NCBI GenBank assembly: GCA_031428695.1
Contig: JANOYE010000161.1
Span: 1-10,584 of the forward strand
Length of the DNA: 10,584 nucleotides
Source: JANYCG01 sp031428695
Lineage (GTDB): Bacteria > Pseudomonadota > Gammaproteobacteria > Burkholderiales > Burkholderiaceae_C
Direction of reading: 5' to 3'
Position numbers and translations under genes: made by a program. Positions 1 through 6,478 of the stretch are shown here, piece by piece. How positions within the stretch are numbered: the stretch's first letter is position 1; each line of letters starts with the position of its first letter. The notes beneath the pieces were generated by a model. It was given only the letters and a program-made list of their open reading frames with translations. It was not told where the DNA came from and did no database searches.

Positions 1-1187
<1,187 letters not shown>

Positions 1188-1272
1188 ATCAAAATCTCTT
1201 TCAAATTTCGAAAATCAACCGAAACAATATTTATCTAAAACTTACCAAAACTAAAAATCAATAAATCAAAAC

Positions 1273-1347
1273 TGGTGCCCATTCCGGGAATCGGACCCGG
1301 GACCTCTCCCTTACCAAGGGAGTGCTCTGCCACTGAGCCAAATGGGC
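1273..1347 (-). tRNA. tRNA-Thr (anticodon GGT)
   Basis: Read on the minus strand, the 7-bp acceptor stem GCCCATT/AATGGGC closes the cloverleaf and the 3' ACCA is encoded (discriminator A plus CCA). The anticodon stem CTCCC/GGGAG holds the loop TTGGTAA, giving anticodon GGT, which reads ACC and ACU threonine codons. The T-arm contains GGTCCGATTCC. It lies 85 bp upstream of tuf and is presumably co-transcribed with it. A 103-nt inverted-repeat structure directly abuts its 5' end. Confidence 0.97.
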
Positions 1348-1450
1348 TTTTCTTTGTCAAAACACTGTGACTCGTCGTTGCGCCGCCTTGTCGTGCCAGT
1401 GCACTGACTGCGTTGGCGCGCCTAGATTCACAGCGTTTTGACAAAGAAAA
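1348..1450 (-). repeat. Long inverted repeat next to the tRNA-Thr 5' end
   Basis: Two 23-nt arms, 1348-1370 and 1428-1450, are reverse complements except for one position (A versus G). The 57-nt interior can fold further: GCGCC at 1380-1384 pairs with GGCGC at 1415-1419, a palindrome CAGTGCACTG lies at 1397-1406, and the palindrome GGCGCGCC at 1415-1422. In the transcript the 3' arm ends exactly at the first base of mature tRNA-Thr. It could be an RNA-processing hairpin or a small non-autonomous repeat element. Function is not known. Confidence 0.8.
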
Positions 1451-1532
1451 TTGTCAGTCTTAACTACGCTACTGAATACCAACTGACTACCGAACCAACT
1501 ACCAAATACCACTGACTGGCAAACCCACAAAC
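1451..1532 (-). other. Spacer between the long inverted repeat and tRNA-Gly with short repeats
   Basis: No gene is visible. The spacer contains short imperfect direct repeats on the plus strand, for example AATACCAACTGACTACC followed by AATACCACTGACTGGC, plus several ACTGACT or ACTAC words. This is low-complexity spacer RNA of a tRNA operon, with no assigned function. Confidence 0.4.
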
Positions 1533-1606
1533 TGGAGCGGGGTAGGAGAATCGAACTCCTCGCTTTAGCTTGGAAGGCTAAGGTATTGCCACTATACGAA
1601 CCCCGC
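1533..1606 (-). tRNA. tRNA-Gly (anticodon TCC)
   Basis: Minus-strand acceptor stem GCGGGGT/ACCCCGC, discriminator T and encoded CCA. The anticodon stem TTAGC/GCTAA encloses loop CTTCCAA, so the anticodon is TCC, reading GGA and GGG glycine codons. The T-loop contains GTTCGATTC. It is the middle tRNA of the tRNA-Tyr, tRNA-Gly, tRNA-Thr, tuf operon, an order also known from enterobacterial tufB operons. Confidence 0.97.
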
Positions 1607-1616
1607 ACACAAATCC

Positions 1617-1650
1617 AGCATATTCCCAGCATATTCCCCGCGCGGGAAAT
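1617..1650. repeat. Tandem 12-bp repeat and GC palindrome in the tRNA-Tyr/tRNA-Gly spacer
   Basis: Two nearly contiguous copies of CAGCATATTCCC occur in the spacer between tRNA-Gly and tRNA-Tyr, followed by an imperfect palindrome of form TTCCCC-GCG-CGGGAA that could form a small hairpin in the precursor transcript. No function can be assigned. Confidence 0.5.
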
Positions 1651-1670
1651 GATTTCAAAACTTTCAACAC

Positions 1671-1756
1671 TGGTGGAGAGGGCTGGATTCGAACCAGCGT
1701 ACTCGTTAGAGGGCAGATTTACAGTCTGCTGCCATTAACCACTCGGCCACCTCTCC
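1671..1756 (-). tRNA. tRNA-Tyr (anticodon GTA)
   Basis: Minus-strand acceptor stem GGAGAGG/CCTCTCC, discriminator A and encoded CCA. The anticodon stem GCAGA/TCTGC encloses CTGTAAA, giving anticodon GTA, which reads UAC and UAU. The 86-nt length and the extra long variable arm after the anticodon stem are typical of class II bacterial tRNA-Tyr. It is the first gene of the operon, about 16 nt downstream of a good promoter -10. Confidence 0.97.
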
Positions 1757-1771
1757 TTTAGTGAACCTTGG

Positions 1772-1801
1772 ATTATGCCACGGAAACGCACACGCCGTAA
1801 A
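1772..1801 (-). promoter_or_regulatory. Sigma-70-type promoter of the tRNA-tuf operon
   Basis: On the minus strand a -35 TTTACG (1796-1801) and -10 CATAAT (1772-1777) are separated by 18 bp, and transcription would start just before tRNA-Tyr. An IS1-like element ends only 15 bp upstream of the -35 box. Native upstream activation sequences (an UP element, or FIS sites as in the E. coli tufB operon) are therefore replaced by element DNA. The promoter is assigned from sequence and position only. Confidence 0.65.
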
Positions 1802-1808
1802 GGAACAG

Positions 1809-1816
1809 CCTGGTCC
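1809..1816 (+). repeat. Left copy of probable 8-bp target-site duplication
   Basis: CCTGGTCC directly outside the left terminal repeat matches CCTTGTCC at 4833-4840 directly outside the right one at 7 of 8 positions. The single difference suggests mutation after insertion. Confidence 0.65.
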
Positions 1817-1839
1817 GGTAGTGTCTCAGTTTGAAATTG
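1817..1839 (+). repeat. Left terminal inverted repeat of the IS1-like element
   Basis: This 23-bp repeat is the exact reverse complement of 4810-4832. The last codons and stop of the transposase lie within it: the TGA is the complement of 1826-1828 and the C-terminus ASISN is partly encoded by the repeat. Confidence 0.95.
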
Positions 1840-2710
1840 AAGCGGTGCGAGGTTTGTAAGCGCCGCGTTTTTTTGCAACCGGCTCGGGGATCAGTGCTGC
1901 AATTTCCTCAAGGCTCCAAACGTGATCAGCAACGCCTGCCTCCATTGCTGGCGTAACTCTCAAGGTTTTGTGAATCCGGGCAAAGTTGTAATGCATGAAG
2001 TGCAACGATACAGCATGTTCCAAATTTTCAACCTTCTTTGAAAATCCATTGGTCAGGCGTGTGAGGCGGCGCATCCCCATGCGCATGGTGAGGTTCTGGC
2101 GCTCTACAAAACTGGTTGAAACCTTTGCAATGTCGGGGTTGCCAACAATGACCCTTTTATCTGCGCTGACGAACTCTGATGGGCTGTAGCGGCGCTGGTC
2201 AGTGGTGCTGCCTTGGCCATAATGCTTGACCAGCATTGCATAGTCCACATTCGCGCCAAATGCGCCTTCTACGGCCTCAAGATATGGTTTGTGACCATCG
2301 GTAGACAACTGCACGCGAGTGACGAGGCGCGATGCTAAATCCGCAATGAAGGCGTTTGCATAATCGGCATCACGCTTGCCAACCATGTACGAAATCATCA
2401 GCTTGGAATCAGCGTCCATACCCGTCCAGGTGTAGACATCGCCGTAGCCAAGAATGCCTTTGTCGGCAGGGGCAACATTTTTTTCTTTGGCATAGCAGAA
2501 GCCCCAAATTTCATCGCATTGAACACGCTTGCAATTCAGGCCAACTAAAGTTTTGTCTTGATAGGCGGCACTGGCTGCGCCTACGTCTTCAAGCAATTTG
2601 GTTACGGTGTTGATCGATACGTCTGCGACGCGAGAGATCGCCCGCATGCTCATGCCCTCAACCAGCAGATTTATGATCTGGGCACGTTTTTCGATAGAGA
2701 GGGCGTTCAT
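1826..2710 (-). CDS. IS1-family DDE transposase
   Basis: This enzyme cuts and joins the ends of the surrounding element. Residues about 5-40 form a helix-turn-helix (EKRAQIINLLVEGMSMRAIS followed by VSINTVTKLL) that probably binds the terminal repeats. The catalytic acids appear to be D66 in CDEIWGF, D138 in STDGHKPY, and E203 in FVERQNLTMR. The last is followed by RRLTRLTNGFSKK, which resembles the InsB signature ERxNLxLRxxxKRLxRKTxxFSKS. At 294 aa in one frame it differs from classical IS1, where InsA and InsB are joined by frameshifting, and it shows no N-terminal zinc finger. This fits the long single-ORF branch of the IS1 family. The ATG at 2710 follows AAGGCAAGT, and a perfect consensus promoter lies just upstream. 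The gene looks intact, so the element may be active. Confidence 0.9.
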   Translation of the reverse strand: MNALSIEKRAQIINLLVEGMSMRAISRVADVSINTVTKLLEDVGAASAAYQDKTLVGLNCKRVQCDEIWGFCYAKEKNVAPADKGILGYGDVYTWTGMDADSKLMISYMVGKRDADYANAFIADLASRLVTRVQLSTDGHKPYLEAVEGAFGANVDYAMLVKHYGQGSTTDQRRYSPSEFVSADKRVIVGNPDIAKVSTSFVERQNLTMRMGMRRLTRLTNGFSKKVENLEHAVSLHFMHYNFARIHKTLRVTPAMEAGVADHVWSLEEIAALIPEPVAKKRGAYKPRTASISN

Positions 2711-2737
2711 ACTTGCCTTTGCGTTAATTCAAAATGA

Positions 2738-2766
2738 ATTATACTTGATCGTATTTGCATTGTCAA
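2738..2766 (-). promoter_or_regulatory. Consensus sigma-70 promoter for the transposase
   Basis: On the minus strand TTGACA (2761-2766) and TATAAT (2738-2743) are separated by exactly 17 bp, a perfect match to the sigma-70 consensus. The -10 lies 27 bp upstream of the transposase ATG. An unrepressed promoter of this strength would be unusual for a transposase, so repression by a cargo-encoded regulator is plausible. Confidence 0.85.
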
Positions 2767-2784
2767 TTTTATTTTATATTTTCT

Positions 2785-2813
2785 TTGCAAATGAAACCAA
2801 CTGGAAGTATACT
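2785..2813 (+). promoter_or_regulatory. Sigma-70 promoter for the passenger operon
   Basis: TTGCAA (2785-2790) and TATACT (2808-2813) with a 17-bp spacer lie 24 bp upstream of the ATG of the first passenger gene. The -10 overlaps the 8-bp palindrome AGTATACT (2806-2813), and the -35 overlaps the palindrome TTTGCAAA (2784-2791). Both are possible operator half-sites for the XRE-type regulator encoded downstream. The promoter is well supported by sequence; the operator role is inference. Confidence 0.75.
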
Positions 2814-2837
2814 CAATGCAGCTTTTAAGGACACAGA

Positions 2838-3464
2838 ATGACCAAGCTCATTGAATTTGAAAATGCTTATCAGGCAATGCTTCCCTACTTTGATCGCCTG
2901 TGGGGTGTCGTAAGTGGAAGTTGGGGTGATTGGGAGGCGGAGCTTTCGCCGAAAGTGCGTGCATTGGCGAGTACCAGAACCCGCGCATGCATGGTCAATG
3001 ACTTTATGCGGACAAGGGGCGTTCGATTGGCGGAAGAAGACCCGAACGTGAAAGCTGTGATTCGGCAGCAAATGTTTGTTCTTGTATTCAGTCCGCCTGA
3101 ATTGGGCGGCTCAATTGGAATTCGATTGAAGAAACTGGACGAAGATGGCTTGTCGAGAAATCAGCAAACGCAACAGGTGCGAGAGTTTCACGGCCAATTG
3201 ACACTTCCAGGAGTACAGGCCGACTTCCATCTTGAAGCTGGCTATGTGGTTGACCGCTTTGGAAGCGCGTTGACATCAGTTGATCTTGTTTGCCCGTCGG
3301 GCGATGGTATTTGCTGGAAGGCGGAAATTGTTCCAAATGGCTTAAACCAGAACGTCGCGAACATGTTCCCTCAAGACGAACAACAAGTTATGAAAGAAGT
3401 AAAAGTGCGCAGGAAGGCCGACAAACAAGCAGGAGAAAACAATGAAGCAAATGGGGCGGGTTAA
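2838..3464 (+). CDS. Unrecognised 208-aa protein, partner of an XRE-ImmA regulator
   Basis: I cannot assign a function. The protein is soluble-looking, with no signal peptide, membrane segment or metal-binding cysteine motif. Recognisable stretches are an N-terminal helical segment rich in aromatic residues (MLPYFDRLWGVVSGSWGDW, residues 14-32), a basic segment RALASTRTRACMVNDFMRTR, a central motif IRLKKLDEDGLSRNQQTQQV, and a beta-rich half with LTLPGV and DLVCPSG. It ends in a charged, probably disordered tail of about 25 residues. The ATG is preceded by AAGG 7 nt upstream. The 3' end overlaps the next gene by 23 nt, so translation is probably coupled. Small genes directly upstream of XRE-ImmA/IrrE genes are often the effector half of toxin-antitoxin-like or phage-response modules. 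That role here is inferred from context only. Confidence 0.75.
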   Translation: MTKLIEFENAYQAMLPYFDRLWGVVSGSWGDWEAELSPKVRALASTRTRACMVNDFMRTRGVRLAEEDPNVKAVIRQQMFVLVFSPPELGGSIGIRLKKLDEDGLSRNQQTQQVREFHGQLTLPGVQADFHLEAGYVVDRFGSALTSVDLVCPSGDGICWKAEIVPNGLNQNVANMFPQDEQQVMKEVKVRRKADKQAGENNEANGAG

Positions 3465-4539
3465 CCCAGATATGGTTATCTTGGCCAGGGAGTATCGTGA
3501 GCTAACACAAAGGGAACTTGCAGAGGCGGTGGATATTAAGCAGCCGCAAATTGCCATGATCGAAGGCGGTGTGGAGGGTGCTGCAAGCGCCGAAACTATG
3601 GCGGCTATTGGCCTAACGCTGAATTTCCCCATTGATTTTTTTTATCAACCAGAGCCACGTCTTGGTTTTGGTTCAAGCTCTGTTTACTATAGAAAAATGA
3701 GCGCGATTACAGCGGCTGATAGGAAATCAATTTCCAGCATCACCAATCTGACGCGCATTGGTCTGAAGCGACTTTTGGATGCGGTTGAGGTTGATTCTGA
3801 TTTGACACTTCCTCGCGTGAATTTGGACGATGTAGAAGGATCACCCAGTAAAGCGGCCTCTATTGTTCGTGCTGCGTGGAGCCTTCCGGATGGGCCAATT
3901 CAGAATTTAACCAATTTAACTGAACGATCTGGAGTCATCATTGTTGAGACTGATTTTGGAACGCGCAACATATCTGGCACCAGCATGCGCTTGGCAAATT
4001 TACCGCCTTTGATTTTTGTAAACAGCGCATTGCCGCCAGACAGATACAGGTTCACCCTGGCGCATGAATTGGGGCATTTAGTACTGCATGACGTGCCGCG
4101 TGAAACGATGGAAGATGAGGCAGACGAATTTGCCTCTGAGCTTTTGATGCAAAAGACCGAATTTAGAGTAAGCGTCTCACAGATGGGCGCGCGCCCAACC
4201 ATACGACATTTGATTTCTTTGAAGCCTTACTGGAAGGTCGCAATTTCCGCAATGGTTATGCGGATGGGTCAGCTTGGAATTATTTCTGAGGAATCCAAGA
4301 GAAGCTTTTTTATTCAAATGTCGAATCTGAAAATGCGCATGGATGAACCTCAGCCATTTCCCAAAGAACGCCCCGCGCTTTATCCAAAAATTGTCAAGTC
4401 GGCCATTGGAGACATTCCCGGCGATGACGATACGCTGGGCCAGATTCTGAAAATGCCCCGTGACGTGATTAAACGCCTATACGCATCTTCTTTGCGGGAG
4501 GAAACGCCTGCTGCTTTTTCGCGTCTTCGTCTTGTTTAG
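3442..4539 (+). CDS. XRE-family regulator fused to an ImmA/IrrE zinc peptidase domain
   Basis: The 365-aa protein starts with an XRE helix-turn-helix at about residues 12-68 (ILAREYRELTQRELAEAVDI with KQPQIAMIE as recognition helix). A linker leads into an ImmA/IrrE (COG2856-type) domain with the gluzincin motif H208-E-L-G-H212 inside LAHELGHLVLHD. The downstream EDEADEFASELLM supplies the likely third zinc ligand, E226. Known relatives are ImmA, which cleaves the ICEBs1 repressor ImmR, and IrrE/PprI, which cleaves DdrO. XRE-ImmA fusions also act as antitoxins or repressors in toxin-antitoxin-like pairs. The start at 3442 is supported by AGGAG 6 nt upstream. The gene overlaps the preceding one by 23 nt and the convergent small gene by 71 nt. 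It probably autoregulates the operon and may control the transposase promoter (inference). All key residues are present. Confidence 0.9.
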   Translation: MKQMGRVNPDMVILAREYRELTQRELAEAVDIKQPQIAMIEGGVEGAASAETMAAIGLTLNFPIDFFYQPEPRLGFGSSSVYYRKMSAITAADRKSISSITNLTRIGLKRLLDAVEVDSDLTLPRVNLDDVEGSPSKAASIVRAAWSLPDGPIQNLTNLTERSGVIIVETDFGTRNISGTSMRLANLPPLIFVNSALPPDRYRFTLAHELGHLVLHDVPRETMEDEADEFASELLMQKTEFRVSVSQMGARPTIRHLISLKPYWKVAISAMVMRMGQLGIISEESKRSFFIQMSNLKMRMDEPQPFPKERPALYPKIVKSAIGDIPGDDDTLGQILKMPRDVIKRLYASSLREETPAAFSRLRLV

Positions 4540-4768
4540 ATTTCCAGCGAGTGGCCGCTGCCTTTTTGGCAATCTCTGACCGTTTTTCAGGCGTGAGCGT
4601 AGCGGCCCGTGCTATGCCACCCTTTTTGCCACCCAGTTTGCCCAGTTCAACCGCCGCTTGATTCTTGACTTTCGGCGGCTCTGTTTTTGGCGCTTCGCCA
4701 GTAGCCTCGTCCAAGATGCGCTTGGCGAGTTGGTTCATATCGAGGTGTTTGCTTGAGCGGGTAGGCAT
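4469..4768 (-). CDS. Small basic Gly/Lys-rich protein, histone-H1-like repeat motif
   Basis: The 99-aa, strongly basic protein has an N-terminal segment NQLAKRILDEATGE (residues 12-25) and a core at residues 43-76 reading GKLGGKKGGIARAATLTPEK, then RSEIAKKAAATRWK. A charged Lys/Gln/Glu tail follows. This pattern (LGxLGGxKGGxARA...LTPExRxEIAxxAAxxRW) belongs, as far as I recall, to a widespread family of short proteins of unproven function, often annotated as histone-like or hypothetical. Binding to nucleic acid is plausible from composition. It converges on the XRE-ImmA gene, with 71 nt of antisense overlap encoding its C-terminus. No clear ribosome-binding site is seen at 4768. An alternative ATG at 4738 would drop ten residues, but a start before NQLAK fits the pattern better. 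Confidence 0.75.
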   Translation of the reverse strand: MPTRSSKHLDMNQLAKRILDEATGEAPKTEPPKVKNQAAVELGKLGGKKGGIARAATLTPEKRSEIAKKAAATRWKSKQDEDAKKQQAFPPAKKMRIGV

Positions 4769-4809
4769 GGCTGAATTGTGCCACCCCGGCGAAGGCCGTC
4801 AAGCAGGTG

Positions 4810-4832
4810 CAATTTCAAACTGAGACACTACC
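4810..4832 (-). repeat. Right terminal inverted repeat of the IS1-like element
   Basis: This repeat is identical over all 23 bp to the left terminal repeat in inverted orientation. It lies 41 bp beyond the start codon of the small minus-strand passenger gene, so the element is densely packed. Confidence 0.95.
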
Positions 4833-4840
4833 CCTTGTCC
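4833..4840 (+). repeat. Right copy of probable 8-bp target-site duplication
   Basis: CCTTGTCC follows the right terminal repeat immediately and matches the left flank CCTGGTCC at 7 of 8 positions. Removing the element and one copy joins the tRNA-tuf upstream region directly to the left end of the second element (AACGAGGTATGAG). Confidence 0.65.
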
Positions 4841-4844
4841 AACG

Positions 4845-4860
4845 AGGTATGAGCCTGAAG
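4845..4860 (+). repeat. Left inverted repeat of the second element
   Basis: AGGTATGAGCCTGAAG is identical over 16 bp to the inverted copy at 6479-6494. Confidence 0.85.
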
Positions 4861-4878
4861 GGTTTACGTATTTCCGAC

Positions 4879-4895
4879 GAAGTATGAGCCTGAAG
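4879..4895 (+). repeat. Second, subterminal copy of the left-end repeat
   Basis: The 17 bases at 4879-4895 match 4844-4860 at 16 of 17 positions (A in place of G at the third), in direct orientation and 35 bp further in. Repeated copies inside an IS end are commonly transposase-binding sites, but that role here is inferred. Confidence 0.75.
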
Positions 4896-4938
4896 GCGGG
4901 AATTTCTGTGGTTGTTGGGTGGGTTGATCATCCCCAGG

Positions 4939-6222
4939 ATGGTGATCAACATGGACGAAGGACGACTGCGCACGATTGCGCAACTCAACGCTTTTTTGGC
5001 GGCTACGCCGCATGTGGTGTTTTCTGCGGCCAGCGCCGATGACAGCCAAAGGTACGGATTCATCGACCGGGTTCTGGGCCGGTTTGGCTACACGCAGTTG
5101 GGCAAAGCGGACCGGGGCGTTGTGTTGGCCTACCTGCGCCGCGCCAGCGGCTACAGCCGCGCCCAAATCACGCGGCTGTTGGCGCGCTGGGCGGACAACC
5201 GGCAGGCGGCAGTTCCGCTGGCCAAACGCTACCGCGCCCCGGCGGCACCCTTTGCCCGCAAGTACATGCCAGAGGATGTGCAGCTGCTGGTGCAGATGGA
5301 CCGCGCCCACGAGGACGTGTGCGGCCCAGCCATCGTGCACCTGCTCAAGCGCGCCCACCAGATGCATGGCGATGTGCGCTATGCCCGCTTGGCCGGTTTG
5401 TCGGTCTCGCACCTGTACAACCTGCGCAAGAGCGCGCGCTACCAGACGCAGCGCGCCAGTTTCAGCAAAACCCGCCCGGTCTGCAACCCCATCGGCGTGC
5501 GCAAAGCGCCCAGCCCCGATGGGCGCGCGGGCTTTGTGCGCATCGACACCGTGCATCAAGGCGACCTGGATGGCCTCAAGGGGGTGTACCACATCACCTG
5601 CGTCGACCAGGTTTGCCAGTGGCAGATCGAGGCCTGCGTGCAGGGCATCAGCGAGGCGTTCCTGCTGCCCGTGCTGGCGTTGGTGATCGGGCAGTTTCCG
5701 TTTGATCTGCTGGGCTTCCATTCGGACAATGGTTCGGAATACATCAATGGCCGGGTGGCCCGGCTGTTGGAGAAGCTGCGCATCGAGCAGACCAAATCGC
5801 GCTCGCGCCACAGCAACGACAACGCCCTGGCCGAGAGCAAGAACGCCAGCGTGGTGAGGAAACACATGGGCTACAGCCATATCCCCAGGCAGTTTGCCGA
5901 TCCGATCAACCGGTTTTACGCGTCGGTGTCCAACCCTTGGCTCAATTACCACCGCCCCTGCATGTTCGCCACTGAAACCATCACCACCAAAGGCAAGATC
6001 GTCAAACGCTACGGCCACGAGGATGTCAAAACGCCGCTGGAGAAGCTCGCCGAGCTGGTGGCCAAGGGCTTGGTGACGCTCAAAGCAGGGGTGTCGCTGC
6101 AGGCCTTGCAGGCGCTGGCGCTGGCGCAAACCGATTTGGCGGCGGCCCAGGCGATGCAAAAGGCCAAGGCAGACCTGTTCGCGTCGTTCCACAGGAAACC
6201 CAGCGCCCAGCGGCTCGCTTAA
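4939..6222 (+). CDS. DDE transposase with rve integrase core
   Basis: This protein would catalyse transposition of the surrounding element. From the ATG at 4939 it has 427 residues. The N-terminal half is helical and probably binds DNA (YSRAQITRLLARWADN). The integrase core follows, with D203 in FVRIDTVHQGD, D263 in FHSDNGSEYI and E299 in NDNALAESKN. This is a D-x35-E spacing, as in IS3/IS481-type and retroviral integrases. The C-terminal part contains FYASVSNPWLNYHRPCMF and an Ala/Leu/Gln-rich tail. The ATG at 4951 (MDEGRLRTI) is an equally good start, and the frame is open back to a TTG at 4912. The gene looks intact and codon use is GC-rich like the chromosome, unlike the neighbouring IS1-like cargo. 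It is longer than standard IS481 transposases, so the family label is tentative. Confidence 0.85.
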   Translation: MVINMDEGRLRTIAQLNAFLAATPHVVFSAASADDSQRYGFIDRVLGRFGYTQLGKADRGVVLAYLRRASGYSRAQITRLLARWADNRQAAVPLAKRYRAPAAPFARKYMPEDVQLLVQMDRAHEDVCGPAIVHLLKRAHQMHGDVRYARLAGLSVSHLYNLRKSARYQTQRASFSKTRPVCNPIGVRKAPSPDGRAGFVRIDTVHQGDLDGLKGVYHITCVDQVCQWQIEACVQGISEAFLLPVLALVIGQFPFDLLGFHSDNGSEYINGRVARLLEKLRIEQTKSRSRHSNDNALAESKNASVVRKHMGYSHIPRQFADPINRFYASVSNPWLNYHRPCMFATETITTKGKIVKRYGHEDVKTPLEKLAELVAKGLVTLKAGVSLQALQALALAQTDLAAAQAMQKAKADLFASFHRKPSAQRLA

Positions 6223-6478
6223 GCTGGCGCGTGCAGATTGCAAAAAAGTGTGCTGCTGCGCAGCAGGTGCGACGAACAGGGGGAAGGGCTTCCCCCTTGG
6301 CGCCCCTTGCGGCGGTGGCCTGTGGACAAGCCTTGCAGCCCTGCGGGCTGTCTGGCGGCTTGACCACAGACTCACGGCTTCGCCGCGCCAGTACCCCCTT
6401 CTGCGATAAAAAAGACCCTAAACTTCCACTTTTAAACCCAGATCAACTCATCCCGACAAATCACTCGCTTTGTCCCGG
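6223..6478. other. Non-coding right part of the second element with GC hairpins
   Basis: No gene is visible in these 256 bases. They contain inverted repeats TGCTGC/GCAGCA (near 6251-6265), GGGGGAAG/CTTCCCCC (6279-6296), and CAGCC/GGCTG (near 6336-6350). None is followed by a clear T-run, so a factor-independent terminator is possible but not demonstrated between the transposase and the convergent lactonase-like gene. Confidence 0.5.

Larger units (their letters stand above)
1817..4832. mobile_element. IS1-like element carrying three passenger genes (transporter-IS type)
   Basis: The element is bounded by perfect 23-bp terminal inverted repeats at 1817-1839 and 4810-4832, starting GGTAGTGTCTC, and flanked by an imperfect 8-bp target duplication. 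It is 3016 bp long, far more than an IS1-like transposase needs. In order it holds a minus-strand transposase (1826-2710), a divergent promoter region, a plus-strand pair (2838-3464 and 3442-4539), and a minus-strand 99-aa gene (4469-4768). The interior is visibly more AT-rich than the surrounding GC-rich chromosome, as expected for transferred DNA. Known IS1 and IS1595 relatives sometimes carry cargo in this way and are called transporter IS. Assignment to the long single-ORF IS1 subgroup is inferred from the transposase. Confidence 0.85.

Noticed and set aside
6279..6296. GGGGGAAG/CTTCCCCC hairpin as a rho-independent terminator
   Set aside because: The stem is good but is followed by TTGGCG rather than a T-run, so terminator function cannot be supported.
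6318..6332. A possible DnaA box (TGTGGACAA) in the second element
   Set aside because: It has one mismatch to the consensus, is isolated, and lacks companion boxes or an AT-rich unwinding region.
4864..6375. A 503-codon minus-strand open frame opposite the rve-type transposase
   Set aside because: The composition is typical of an antisense shadow (Arg/His/Gln/Ala-rich, no recognisable domain), and the plus strand encodes intact DDE motifs over the same stretch.
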